The notes below the pieces were generated by a model. It was not told where the DNA came from and did no database searches. It saw only the letters and a program-made list of their open reading frames with translations. The position numbers and the translations under genes are program-made. From the NCBI GenBank assembly GCA_030611885.1, contig JAUWOY010000032.1:1-34797 (forward strand): a stretch of 34,797 nucleotides of DNA. Direction: 5' to 3'. Position 1 is the first letter of the stretch, and the number at the start of each line of letters is the position of its first letter. The DNA comes from Chloroflexota bacterium (GTDB lineage: Bacteria > Chloroflexota > Anaerolineae > VGOG01). Below, piece by piece: positions 6,458-14,913 of the stretch.

Positions 6458-7762
6458 ATGCGCGCCGTTGACATCATCGCCAAGAAACGAGACGATTACC
6501 CCCTTACCGCCGAAGAGATTGACTTCTTCGTCCAGGGATTCACTCGGGGAGAGATACCCGATTACCAGGCGGCATCCCTGCTGATGGCCATCTATCTAAA
6601 AGGGATGAACGAGCAGGAAACCGCTGACCTCACTATATCTATGGCCCGCTCAGGCAAGATGATGGATCTCTCGCCCATAGCCCCCCTCGTGGTTGACAAA
6701 CATTCCACCGGCGGCGTGGGCGACAAGACCACCCTGGTAGTTGCCCCCCTGGTATCAGCCGCAGGCTTGCCCGTGGGAAAGATATCGGGCCGTGGTCTGG
6801 GCTTCAGTGGCGGGACGCTGGATAAGCTGGAGTCCATACCTGGCTTCCAGGCCAACCTCTCCACCGAGGAATTCATGGCCACACTGCGCGATTGTGGCAT
6901 CGTCGTGGTCGGGCAAACGGCCGACATGGTCCCAGCCGATGGCAAGCTCTACGCCCTGCGCGATGTGACGGCCACAGTGAGCAACATCTCCCTCATCGCC
7001 AGCTCCATCATGAGCAAAAAGATAGCCAGCGGCGCCAACGCCATCGCCTTGGATGTCAAAGTGGGCCTCGGAGCTTTCATGCACACCGGGGAAGAAGCCA
7101 TAGCCCTGGCGCATGCAATGATAAATATCGGCCAGGCACTGGGCCGCCGCGTGGCAGCGGTCATATCCGACATGAACCAGCCCCTCGGTCGGGCTGTGGG
7201 CAACGCCCTGGAGCTCAAAGAGGCCATCGCTACCCTGCATGGCCACGGCCCCACCGACTTCCTCGAGCACTGCCTGACCATCGCCGGCCAGATGCTGCTT
7301 CTGGCCAACCGCGCGCCAGACGCCCAGCAGGCCCGTGAGATGCTGCTACACGAACTGGACAGCGAGCGGGCCTGGCACAAATTCCGCGACTGGATAGTGG
7401 GCCAGGGAGGCGACGAAGCTTACATCAACGACCCTACCCTATTACCTCAGGTAACCCTCATCGAGAATTTGCCCGCCCCTCGCTCCGGCTACGTAGCTGG
7501 CCTGGATGCCATGAAAGTTGGCCTGACAGCAGCCCTCCTTGGCGGTGGCCGCGCCCGTAAGGGAGACTCAATTGACCACGCCGTGGGCATAGTCCTGGCT
7601 AAAAAGATCGGCGATTATGTCAAAAAAGGCGAGCCGCTGCTGACCATCCACGCCAACGATGAGCAAAAGCTAGCCGAGGCCAGGCGCAGGCTCCTGGACG
7701 CCTACTCCTGGAGCGATGAGCCCGTCGAGCGTCCGCCCCTCGTACACGAGATCATAACTTGA
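6458..7762 (+). CDS. pdp: Pyrimidine-nucleoside phosphorylase / thymidine phosphorylase
   Basis: The enzyme splits uridine or thymidine with phosphate to the base and (deoxy)ribose-1-phosphate in nucleoside salvage. The 434-aa length matches bacterial PyNP dimers. Motifs include the N-terminal helical part MRAVDIIAKKRD, the phosphate-binding KHSTGGVGDK and the family signature SGRGLGFSGGTLDKLESI, followed by a C-terminal domain typical of PyNP (GDYVKKGEPLLTIHAND). AAGGAGA at 6445-6451 fixes the start at ATG 6458; the ATG at 6413 sits on the transcription start. I cannot separate uridine from thymidine preference (Pdp versus DeoA) from motifs alone. It is divergent from the nucleoside-deaminase-like gene. 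Confidence 0.93.
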   Translation: MRAVDIIAKKRDDYPLTAEEIDFFVQGFTRGEIPDYQAASLLMAIYLKGMNEQETADLTISMARSGKMMDLSPIAPLVVDKHSTGGVGDKTTLVVAPLVSAAGLPVGKISGRGLGFSGGTLDKLESIPGFQANLSTEEFMATLRDCGIVVVGQTADMVPADGKLYALRDVTATVSNISLIASSIMSKKIASGANAIALDVKVGLGAFMHTGEEAIALAHAMINIGQALGRRVAAVISDMNQPLGRAVGNALELKEAIATLHGHGPTDFLEHCLTIAGQMLLLANRAPDAQQAREMLLHELDSERAWHKFRDWIVGQGGDEAYINDPTLLPQVTLIENLPAPRSGYVAGLDAMKVGLTAALLGGGRARKGDSIDHAVGIVLAKKIGDYVKKGEPLLTIHANDEQKLAEARRRLLDAYSWSDEPVERPPLVHEIIT

Positions 7763-7765
7763 CAA

Positions 7766-7869
7766 TTGTCATTGCGAGGCACGCTGTTTGCGCCGAAGCA
7801 ATCCCCTGGCGCGCTTGGAGATTGCCTCGCGGAGTTTATCCTGAGGTATCGAAGGGCTCGCAATGACAA
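7766..7869. repeat. TTGTCATTGCGAG inverted-repeat element
   Basis: TTGTCATTGCGAG at 7766-7778 and its exact complement CTCGCAATGACAA at 7857-7869 bound about 100 bp that also contains AAGCAATC and GAGATTGC. This type of 'CATTGCGAG' repeat is widespread in several bacterial groups. It fills the gap between two converging genes and may also end their transcripts. No gene is present in it. Confidence 0.7.
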
Positions 7870-7873
7870 ATGT

Positions 7874-9028
7874 TCAAAGGTCAAAGCGGTAAACGTACGT
7901 TTCCGGATCCACTAGATCGCCGTTGTCGTCGAAGGTGATAGAACCGATCAAACCTGGATAGTTTTGGAGGGCACCTAGTTCAGCGACGACCGCAGCCCTG
8001 GTCGGGCTTCCCTGAGACTCGATAGCCCTGGCCAGAGCCTCCAGGAGAACACGAGTGGCATCGTACGCCACGATCGCCTGCGGGCCAGGCAAGCGCCCAG
8101 TTGAGGCCCGGTAGCCAGCCACAAAATCCCCGGATTTGACCTTCGGCGCGGCCGTGATGTAAAGCGTTCCCTCAACAGCCTCCCCTCCGATCTGCCCCAA
8201 CTGAGGGCTGTCCAATCCACTCCCTCCCATGAAGATGGCCTCGATCCCAGCCCCTCGTGCCTGCGCTATCAACTCTGCCCCCTCAACCGCCCCTCCGCTG
8301 AAGAAAATCAGCTCAGCAGACGTGAAACGTGAAGCGTGAAACGTGACATCGGTGTCAGCGTCTAGCACAATCGTAGCACCCAACTGCTCAGCCGTCTGGA
8401 GGAAAGCATCAGCCAGGTCATCGTCGCCGCGCAGGACAGCCAGGCGGTGCATGCCCAGCTCCTCCACGGCATAGCGGGCCGCCTCTTTTCCCAAAAGACC
8501 GTTACGAGCATAGAGGCGAAAGACCTCAGGATAACCCCACTCCGTCACGGCGTCCGCTGCCACTGGAGTGATCAGCGCCAAGCCGGCCCGATGGTACTCA
8601 TCCACGGCTGCCAGAGCCGCCTGGTTGGAGAAATGGCCGATGACGCCCATGACGTCGGCGTCAACGATCATCTTCCTGGTCTGCAATGGCGACTGCGCCG
8701 GATCGTTGCTGTCGTCCAGGGCCACCAACTCCACGATATAGCCGCTTACGCCGCCGGCCGCGTTGCGCTCTCGCACCGCTAGCTTCACGGCGTAGAGCAC
8801 ATCGTAGCCCAGTTGCCGGTGAAGCCCCTCGAAAGGAGCCACCAGGCCGATTTTGACCACGGGTCTAGTGCTGCCCAGCCCGGCGCAACCACCCAGCAGC
8901 CATCCCAAAATGAAAAGCACGCCAAGCGACAACGCCCGCGTGCACCTACTTGGAAGTTGGAAGTTGGAAGTTGGAAGTTGGAAATTGGATGAGAGTTTAA
9001 AGTTTGAAGTTTGAAGTTTGAAGTTCAC
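7874..9028 (-). CDS. Branched-chain amino-acid-type ABC substrate-binding lipoprotein
   Basis: This is a periplasmic-binding-protein type I (LivJ/LivK-like) solute receptor. After the signal, VKIGLVAPFEG, AVRERNAAGGVSGYIVEL, DDSNDPAQS, VIGHFSNQAALA and FRLYARNG mark the fold; the C-terminal half has PQAIVAYDATRVLLEAL. A lipobox LLGGC places the lipidated Cys at residue 48. The start is GTG 9028, three bases after the mltG stop. The first 27 residues are encoded by heptamer repeats (see 8950-9025), so a later start near the hydrophobic segment is possible. A second repeat lies at 8321-8347. No permease or ATPase is adjacent, so its ligand and partners are unknown. Confidence 0.85.
   Translation of the reverse strand: MNFKLQTSNFKLSSNFQLPTSNFQLPSRCTRALSLGVLFILGWLLGGCAGLGSTRPVVKIGLVAPFEGLHRQLGYDVLYAVKLAVRERNAAGGVSGYIVELVALDDSNDPAQSPLQTRKMIVDADVMGVIGHFSNQAALAAVDEYHRAGLALITPVAADAVTEWGYPEVFRLYARNGLLGKEAARYAVEELGMHRLAVLRGDDDLADAFLQTAEQLGATIVLDADTDVTFHASRFTSAELIFFSGGAVEGAELIAQARGAGIEAIFMGGSGLDSPQLGQIGGEAVEGTLYITAAPKVKSGDFVAGYRASTGRLPGPQAIVAYDATRVLLEALARAIESQGSPTRAAVVAELGALQNYPGLIGSITFDDNGDLVDPETYVYRFDL
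8321..8347. repeat. Tandem CGTGAAACGTGAAG repeat inside the binding-protein gene
   Basis: Nearly two copies of the 14-mer CGTGAAACGTGAAG stand head to tail. On the coding strand they read VTFHASRFTS, between DADTD and AELIFFSGG. The frame is kept. Confidence 0.55.
8950..9025. repeat. TTGGAAG and TTGAAGT heptamer arrays at 5' end of the binding-protein gene
   Basis: About five TTGGAAG-type units (8950-8988) are followed by TTTGAAG-type units (about 9002-9025). Read on the minus strand they encode (SNFQLPT)n and (TSNFKLQ)n at the very N-terminus of the substrate-binding protein. The TTGGAAG/TTGGAGG family recurs at 23474-23518 and 24097-24160. Confidence 0.75.
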
Positions 9029-9031
9029 TTT

Positions 9032-10126
9032 CTACCGTTGATACTTCTGCTGGTTTTGAAGGTGTTCCTCGAAAGTCTTGGCGAAGGCATGGGAGCCGTC
9101 GCCCTTGGCCAAGAAGTACAGATAATCAGTCTCTGCAGGCTCCAGGACGGCTTGAATCGAGGCCAAGCCTGGGCTGCAGATAGGGCCAGGGGGCAGCCCC
9201 CGGTGAAGGTAGGTGTTGTAGGGCGAGTTAACCTGGGCGAACTCCTCCAGCGTCACGGGCGTCTTCCACCATTGGGCCGCATCCTCCTGGTAGCCCAAAG
9301 CGTACTGCACCGTGGGACAAGAGTCCAGGCTCATGCCGTCCTCCAGTCGGTTCAAGAAGACGCCAGCTATGATGGGACGCTCCTCCGCCACCACCGCCTC
9401 GCGCTCCACGATGGAGGCCAGAGTCACCACTTCGTAGATGGTCATCTCCCGCTCCGTGGACACCTGGCGCATCTCCGTTGTGAAACGTTGATCGAAATTG
9501 GCCAACATGCGCTCAATTATGTCGAGAGCTGTGGGGTGGACCGGGAGGAGATAGGTATCAGGGAAGAGAAAACCCTCCAAAGTGGCCTCCGGCGGCCGGT
9601 CCTGTAGGAAATCGTAATCGAAATGCCTGCCCTGCACCAGAGTCAGAAACTCATCATCGTCCACGCCCACTTCTTCTGCCAGCACCTCGGCGATCTGTTC
9701 GGCTCGCCAGCCCTCAGGAACGGTCACCGCGATCTCCTCGAGACGCCCATGCTGCAGGGCCTCGACGATCTCCCCCATAGTCATGTTTGCTCGCAACTCA
9801 TACCGGCCAGCCTCCAGCTTGCTATCGGCTTTTTCGTACTGGGCCAACTGGCGGAAAAGCTCGGCGTCATTGATCAAGCCCCACCGCTTCAGCCGCAGAG
9901 CGATGTCACCCGCTGTATCCCCCGGCTCCACCACGAAGACGACGGGCGTGGGGTCGTCACTGGCCGGTTTGGAGATATCGCCTTGGTGAAGGGCCAGGTA
10001 GCCCCTCAACAGCAAGTCATTCAGCGCCTCAGCAACATCGCCATCCTGGCTCAGACCGCAACACCCTACACTTACCAACATAAGCATCGTTAGCCCAAGA
10101 ACCAACATTGAGACACTCTTTTTCAT
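9032..10126 (-). CDS. mltG: Endolytic murein transglycosylase MltG (YceG-like)
   Basis: MltG cleaves nascent peptidoglycan strands and helps set glycan length. The 364-aa protein has an N-terminal hydrophobic segment (about 6-22), a LysM-like part (VVEPGDTAGDIALRLKRWG, about 65-84) and the YceG catalytic domain. The conserved TLASIVEREA places the catalytic glutamate at about E241. GVFLNRLEDGMSLDSCPTVQYALG and the SPYNTYLHRGLPPGPI motif follow. GCC after the hydrophobic stretch could be a degenerate lipobox, but a membrane anchor is the family norm. ATGA overlap with ruvX shows coupling. Conserved alaS-ruvX-mltG neighbourhood. Confidence 0.93.
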   Translation of the reverse strand: MKKSVSMLVLGLTMLMLVSVGCCGLSQDGDVAEALNDLLLRGYLALHQGDISKPASDDPTPVVFVVEPGDTAGDIALRLKRWGLINDAELFRQLAQYEKADSKLEAGRYELRANMTMGEIVEALQHGRLEEIAVTVPEGWRAEQIAEVLAEEVGVDDDEFLTLVQGRHFDYDFLQDRPPEATLEGFLFPDTYLLPVHPTALDIIERMLANFDQRFTTEMRQVSTEREMTIYEVVTLASIVEREAVVAEERPIIAGVFLNRLEDGMSLDSCPTVQYALGYQEDAAQWWKTPVTLEEFAQVNSPYNTYLHRGLPPGPICSPGLASIQAVLEPAETDYLYFLAKGDGSHAFAKTFEEHLQNQQKYQR

Positions 10127-10590
10127 AACGAGCTTCCTTCTTCGAGTTTTGAACTTTGAGCTTTGAACTTTGGGTTTTGGATTTGGGAATCCAGATAATC
10201 CTGCAAGATCACCGCGGCGGCCACAGCGTCAATTCCCTTCCGCCTCTTCTTGCCTCTCAGACCCGCTTCCCTCATCAGCCTTTCGGCGGTGACGGTGGAA
10301 AAGCGCTCATCCCACAAAAGCATCGGCACGGTTAGAGATTCGGCCAAACCCGTGGCATAACGCTCCACCTTCTTGGCTTGCGCGTGGGCCTTCCCGTCCA
10401 GGCTCCGCGGATAGCCAACCACCACTTTCTCTACCTCGTACTCCTCCACCAATCGAGCCACAGCAGCGAAATCCTCCTGGCGAGAGCCCCGCTGGATGAC
10501 TTTCAGGCTGCGAGCGAGCACCTGGCTTGGGTCGCTGATGGCCACGCCAATACGCTTATCTCCCACATCTAAGGCCAAAACGCGCATCAT
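10123..10590 (-). CDS. ruvX: Holliday-junction-resolvase-like RuvX / YqgF
   Basis: YqgF-family RNase-H-fold nuclease, linked to 16S rRNA 5' processing and perhaps recombination. MRVLALDVGDKRIGVAISD, KVVVGYPRSLDG, DERFSTVTAER and GIDAVAAAVILQDYL are all family motifs, with acidic residues at the expected catalytic places. I choose ATG 10590, which overlaps the upstream TGA by 4 bp; ATG 10587 is equally possible, and a GTG at 10629 would lie inside the previous gene. The last ~20 residues (QIQNPKFKAQSSKLEEGSSL) extend past the usual end and are encoded by a TTTGAAC-type repeat. The stop overlaps the mltG start (ATGA). Confidence 0.92.
   Translation of the reverse strand: MMRVLALDVGDKRIGVAISDPSQVLARSLKVIQRGSRQEDFAAVARLVEEYEVEKVVVGYPRSLDGKAHAQAKKVERYATGLAESLTVPMLLWDERFSTVTAERLMREAGLRGKKRRKGIDAVAAAVILQDYLDSQIQNPKFKAQSSKLEEGSSL
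10144..10190. repeat. TTTGAAC/TTTGAGC heptamer-like repeat at the 3' end of ruvX
   Basis: Units such as TTTTGAAC, TTTGAGC, TTTGAAC, TTTGGG and TTTTGGA follow one another. On the minus strand they encode the extra tail of RuvX (QNPKFKAQSSKLE). Same style as the arrays at 9002-9025. Confidence 0.55.
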
Positions 10591-12035
10591 TCTTCCTGGG
10601 TCGAGATGTTGATACGGAAGCCAAGCCACGGCACCCGCCCTGGCCAGGTGGGTGTAACCTCGATGACGGGAGGCTCTTCCAGACGCAAGTTCTGGCTCAG
10701 ATATTCCTCGGCCAAATCCACAGGTTGGCCCCGGATGGCCTCTTTGATGGTCTTCTCGTCAACCCTAGCCATCACTAAGCCAAACCCCCTCATGACGAAG
10801 GATACTTTCCCATCCTCGACGTCGGTGATCTCACCCCTCTGATACTGCAAGTCCTGACTCGCCAAGGCGAAACCCTCAGGCACCACAGCCTCGAGGGCCG
10901 CCCAGATCAGAGCATTGGCATCCTCCTCCTTGACGGCCGTTCCTCGGAACATCACCTCCATCTCCAGGGAGAGGATATCGGCCTGCTCCTCGATGGGTTT
11001 ATCGTACTCTTCGGTCACAATGTGATCCAGCGCCACGGACTCGGAGGCCAAGAATTCTCCTTCCTCGAGCTGCTCACTCAGTTGAGAGTAGGCCGCCTGT
11101 TGCGATTGCTGCAAGAGGACGGTTTTGAGACGCTCCTGGTCGGCCGCAGTGACCATCCCCACCTGCTTGACGCTGCCTCCTTCCATTGCTTCGGGATTAG
11201 TAACCCTGACTCGCAAAGAGAGAGACCCTGGGATCATATTGATCAAGTTGGCTCTCACGTTGCCGCCGGGGCCTGGATCAACGGCTACCACCTCTACCTC
11301 ACCAACGGCTCCTACTGTCCCTTGCACAATCACTTCCTCAACGGTGGTAAACCTGATGGTGGATCCGGTTGAGGTAGCGATCACCGTCCCCTCGGGCACG
11401 GTAACAGGCTGGTTTATGTTATTTATGAAGAAAACCAACCCTCTAGCCGGCTCATCGGGAGCATCTTTTGTCCCACTAACGGGAATCTGAGCCTTACCCC
11501 CGATCTCAACTTGCACTACCCGCGCCGGAATCTGGCCCGCCCCATAGTCAATCATGTCCAACTCAGGGTCGGCTTGCACCGGCACGGTGGCATCAACCGC
11601 CTCATTGGCCAGAACCAACGTGATCTCCGCACTGGGCACGATCAGAAGAGCAACCGCCAACACAGCCGAGAGGGCTACGAGGAAGACAAAAGCACCAAAG
11701 ATACGCTCCCCCCAGCTCAAGCGCTTCCCCCACCTGGGAGTGGCCTTCGGTCGGCGCCACTTGGATCTCCTCTGGCCCCACCCCGCCGAGACGAAGACCG
11801 AAAAACCCAACTGACGAGCCAGAACCCGCCTCTGGCTGGAGTTGGTGACCAGGGCTACCTCCAGGGCTTGCGACTCGGCGTAGCGTTGAAGTAGTTTGAA
11901 ATCGAGCAAGCTGTCGAAGGCCTGGCATCTTGCCGGCACCACCAGAAGCACCCGCGAGGCCTCGGCCTTTTCCAAACGGGCTCGCACGGCGGTGATATTG
12001 TCGTCAACTTCCAGATGAATGACCTGCGTTGTCAA
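10587..12035 (-). CDS. Baseplate J/gp47-like membrane protein
   Basis: The N-terminal ~85 residues (HLEVDDNITAVRARLEKAEA, RVLLVVPA, FKLLQRYAES, ALVTNSSQRRVLARQLG) form a cytosolic alpha/beta part. A basic linker and a transmembrane helix follow at about residues 112-133 (FGAFVFLVALSAVLAVALLI). The external part has a segment typical of proteins annotated as baseplate J: ARGLVFFINNINQPVTVPEG, TSTGSTIRFTTVEEV and DPGPGGNVRANLI. No other phage-tail genes are near, so a phage role is doubtful; the name is a domain label. The start is TTG 12035, giving a 4-bp overlap with the alaS stop. The stop overlaps ruvX by 4 bp. The operon position suggests a housekeeping or envelope role. Confidence 0.75.
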   Translation of the reverse strand: MTTQVIHLEVDDNITAVRARLEKAEASRVLLVVPARCQAFDSLLDFKLLQRYAESQALEVALVTNSSQRRVLARQLGFSVFVSAGWGQRRSKWRRPKATPRWGKRLSWGERIFGAFVFLVALSAVLAVALLIVPSAEITLVLANEAVDATVPVQADPELDMIDYGAGQIPARVVQVEIGGKAQIPVSGTKDAPDEPARGLVFFINNINQPVTVPEGTVIATSTGSTIRFTTVEEVIVQGTVGAVGEVEVVAVDPGPGGNVRANLINMIPGSLSLRVRVTNPEAMEGGSVKQVGMVTAADQERLKTVLLQQSQQAAYSQLSEQLEEGEFLASESVALDHIVTEEYDKPIEEQADILSLEMEVMFRGTAVKEEDANALIWAALEAVVPEGFALASQDLQYQRGEITDVEDGKVSFVMRGFGLVMARVDEKTIKEAIRGQPVDLAEEYLSQNLRLEEPPVIEVTPTWPGRVPWLGFRINISTQEE

Positions 12036-14809
12036 CTGAGCCCCCTCTCAACCAGATCAGGCACCAGGCGCAGGGCCTCCCCGATGCGGCCCGCGTCCCG
12101 ACCGCCAGCCTGGGCCAGAGTGGGCCTGCCTCCCCCACCGCCGCCCACTACCTGCGCCACCCGCTTCACGAGTCGCCCGGCATGAAGGCCGCGCTCCACC
12201 AAATCGGGAGTGATAGCGGCCACAAAACCAGGCTTCGAATCCATCACCGCTCCCAGGACAATGACTCCAGACCCCACACGATTGCGGAACCAGTCGCTCA
12301 TCTCCCGCAGGGTATCCAGGTCAGCCGCCTCAACCTGAGCGGCCAGGACTTTTACCCCGCTCACATCCTGCACCTGAGAGAGCAGCTCCTCAAAATCTCG
12401 GTGGGCGATCTCTCGACGCAAGTGAGCGACCGACTTGGTCTGCTCCTGCAGCTCACCCTGAAGCGCCAGCACCTTTCGATCAACCTCATCGGGAGAACAG
12501 CCGAGGGATGTCGCGGCAGCTTCCAGAACCCTCTTCCGCTTTTGCACAAACTCTTGAGCACCCCGGCCCGTGACCGCTTCGATGCGACGCAGACCCGCTC
12601 CGATGCTCGATTCGGAGATGATGTGGAAGGAGCCGATCTCACTGGTACGATTCACGTGGGTGCCGCCGCAGAGCTCCTGGCTAAGCAGCCCCCCCTCTGT
12701 CCCCCCCGACCGCGAGGGGGATGAAGATTCGCCAGGTCCGCTGGACACATCGCCGATTGTGAGCACCCGCACCCGCTCGCCGTACTTCTCGCCAAACAGA
12801 GCGATGGCTCCTGCGGCGATGGCCTCCTTGTAGCTGCTGTGGATTGCCGTCACGGGGTAATTGGCCAGGATAGCCTCGTTGACCAACCGTTCGACTTTGC
12901 TCAGTTCGTCCTGGGTGAGCATGGCCGAGTGGGTGAAGTCAAAGCGCAGGCGGTCGGGAGCCACCAATGAGCCGGCCTGCTGGATGTGCTCGCCCAGGGT
13001 GCGGCGCAGCGCGTTGTGCAAGAGGTGGGTGGCGGTGTGATTGCGGGCGATGTCCAGCCGCCGCTCGGCGTCCACCAGAGCGCGGGCCCTGTCGCCCACC
13101 CGAAACTCACCTGACACAACCTCCCCGAGGTGGACGATGAGCCCGGGGAGAGGCTGCCGCACGTCGCTGACGGCGACCTGCCACTCACCATCCCGAACAA
13201 TCATGCCGGTGTCACTGACCTGGCCGCCACTCTCCACGTAGAAAGGAGTCGCAGTCAGCACCAGTTCGACCTCATCGCCCTCTCGCGCCGAGTCCGCCAC
13301 CTGCCCATCCCGCACTATGGCTGCGACTTTTGCCTCGGCCTCCGTCCCCTCGGTGTAGAGATGCTCCACGCCGGTTGCAGGCAGCACCCCCGTCCGCTTC
13401 AGTTCATCCAGAAGACCGCTGTAGACTTCCAGCTTCTCCCCCACCTCCAAGACGAATTGCTGAGCGGCCCGAGCCAGCTCTCGCTGCTCCTCCAGCGCGG
13501 CCACGAAGCCCCCTTCGTCCACAGCGAACCCCCGCTCTTTGGCCACGTCCCTGGTCAAGTCCAAGGGGAAGCCATAAGTGTCGTACAGCTTGAAAGCCTC
13601 GTCCCCCGGAATCACGGTCTCTCCCCGCGCGATCAGGTCAGCAATAAGATCATCCAGCAGATTAAGCCCCACATCCAGCGTGCGCTGAAAGCGTTCCTCC
13701 TCCTGGGCGATGGTCTGCAGGATGAACTCCCGCCTGGCCTCTAGCCCGCCGAAGTAAGGGCCCATTTTTTCAATCACCACTTTGGCAACCTCGCCCAAAA
13801 ACGGCCCTGGGAAGCCGATCTTGCGGCCAAAGCGGGCAGCACGACGCAGGATCATCCGCAGCACATAATTGCGCCCCTCGTTGCCAGGCAACACCCCATC
13901 GCCCACCAGGAAGGTCACGGCCCGGCCGTGGTCGGCGATGACTCGATAGGCCACGATGTTCTCCTCGCGCTCGGCGTCGCTGTGACCGAGCATTTCCTGG
14001 ACGCGATCCATGATTAGGGTAAACAGATCAGTCTCGTAATTGGAAACGACGCCCTGCAAAACGGACACCAGTCGCTCAAAGCCCAGGCCAGTATCAACGT
14101 GCTTGGCAGGCAAGTCGTGGAGGACTCCGCTATCATTTTTGTTATACTGGATAAAGACCAGGTTCCACAGCTCGAAAAAGCGCCGGCAGCCGCTATTCAC
14201 CCCGCAAACGTGATTGGGGTCATCCTGAAGATCACAGGCATCCTCTCCCCTGTCGAGGTGGATTTCACTGCAAGGGCCGCAGGGGCCGGTATCGCCCATC
14301 TCCCAGAAATTATCCTTGCGGCCAAAATAGACGATGTGCTCAGGATCTATGTCTGTTACCTCTCTCCAATAGCGAGCTGCCTCCTCGTCGGTTTCCAGCT
14401 CGCCTTCTTCGTCCTTGAAGACCGTAGCCCAGAGCCGGTCCTTGGGCAGCCCCCATACCTCGGTCAACAGCTCCCAGGCCCAGGCGATGGCTTCCTTCTT
14501 GTAATAATCGCCGAAAGACCAATTGCCCAGCATCTCGAAGAAGGTGTGGTGGTAGGTATCGTACCCTACGTCCTCCAGGTCGTTATGCTTGCCGGAGACC
14601 CGCAAGCACTTCTGGGTATCTGCAGCCCGCGTGTATTCCCGTTTCTCCAAACCCAGGAAGATGTTCTTGAACTGATTCATCCCCGCGTTGGTGAACAGCA
14701 GCGTGGGATCATCGCCAGGCACCAGCGAGGCGCTGGGCACTATGGTATGTCCCTTGCGGGCGAAAAAATCCAAAAACGATTGCCTGATCTCTGCGCTGGT
14801 CATTGACAT
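12032..14809 (-). CDS. alaS: Alanine--tRNA ligase
   Basis: AlaRS charges tRNA-Ala and edits mischarged Ser/Gly. Catalytic class-II core: LFTNAGMNQFK, DVGYDTYHHTFFEMLGNWSFGDYYKKEA, GDTGPCGPCSEIH. Editing domain: HTATHLLHNALR (HxxxH) and ELCGGTHVNR (Cys and His metal ligands). The C-terminal part ends with GGGGGGRPTLAQAGG. Length is 925 aa from ATG 14809, which has GGGAG eight bases upstream; a TTG at 14827 is less likely. A 20-residue insert rich in Gly/Ser lies between GDVS and SQELCGG (12683-12742), where the family normally has none. First gene of a five-gene operon, driven from 14853-14881. Confidence 0.97.
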   Translation of the reverse strand: MSMTSAEIRQSFLDFFARKGHTIVPSASLVPGDDPTLLFTNAGMNQFKNIFLGLEKREYTRAADTQKCLRVSGKHNDLEDVGYDTYHHTFFEMLGNWSFGDYYKKEAIAWAWELLTEVWGLPKDRLWATVFKDEEGELETDEEAARYWREVTDIDPEHIVYFGRKDNFWEMGDTGPCGPCSEIHLDRGEDACDLQDDPNHVCGVNSGCRRFFELWNLVFIQYNKNDSGVLHDLPAKHVDTGLGFERLVSVLQGVVSNYETDLFTLIMDRVQEMLGHSDAEREENIVAYRVIADHGRAVTFLVGDGVLPGNEGRNYVLRMILRRAARFGRKIGFPGPFLGEVAKVVIEKMGPYFGGLEARREFILQTIAQEEERFQRTLDVGLNLLDDLIADLIARGETVIPGDEAFKLYDTYGFPLDLTRDVAKERGFAVDEGGFVAALEEQRELARAAQQFVLEVGEKLEVYSGLLDELKRTGVLPATGVEHLYTEGTEAEAKVAAIVRDGQVADSAREGDEVELVLTATPFYVESGGQVSDTGMIVRDGEWQVAVSDVRQPLPGLIVHLGEVVSGEFRVGDRARALVDAERRLDIARNHTATHLLHNALRRTLGEHIQQAGSLVAPDRLRFDFTHSAMLTQDELSKVERLVNEAILANYPVTAIHSSYKEAIAAGAIALFGEKYGERVRVLTIGDVSSGPGESSSPSRSGGTEGGLLSQELCGGTHVNRTSEIGSFHIISESSIGAGLRRIEAVTGRGAQEFVQKRKRVLEAAATSLGCSPDEVDRKVLALQGELQEQTKSVAHLRREIAHRDFEELLSQVQDVSGVKVLAAQVEAADLDTLREMSDWFRNRVGSGVIVLGAVMDSKPGFVAAITPDLVERGLHAGRLVKRVAQVVGGGGGGRPTLAQAGGRDAGRIGEALRLVPDLVERGLS
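12683..12742 (-). repeat. 60-bp in-frame insert in alaS (20 residues)
   Basis: The insert encodes SGPGESSSPSRSGGTEGGLL between GDVS and SQELCGGTH. It is built of C- and G-runs (CCCCCCTCTGTCCCCCC and CGAGGGGGAT) that look like a short mobile repeat rather than ordinary AlaRS sequence. It is an exact multiple of three. The claim that homologs lack it rests on family knowledge. Confidence 0.6.
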
Positions 14810-14852
14810 AGACAATTCTCCCTTCAAAGATCAACTCCTACATCAGGGCATC

Positions 14853-14881
14853 ATTTTAGCCCAAGTTAGCCATAATGTCAA
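14853..14881 (-). promoter_or_regulatory. Sigma-70 promoter for the alaS operon
   Basis: On the minus strand TTGACA (14881-14876), 17-bp spacer, TAAAAT (14858-14853). The surrounding 35-40 bases closely resemble the promoter at 25896-25924. Confidence 0.75.
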
Positions 14882-14913
14882 ACCCATTTGCTCAATCTTC
14901 TGTAAACTGCTTC

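Noticed and set aside
10587..12035. Prophage or contractile-injection system because of the baseplate-J-like domain
   Set aside because: Surrounded and overlapped by alaS and ruvX; no tail, capsid or integrase genes in the window.
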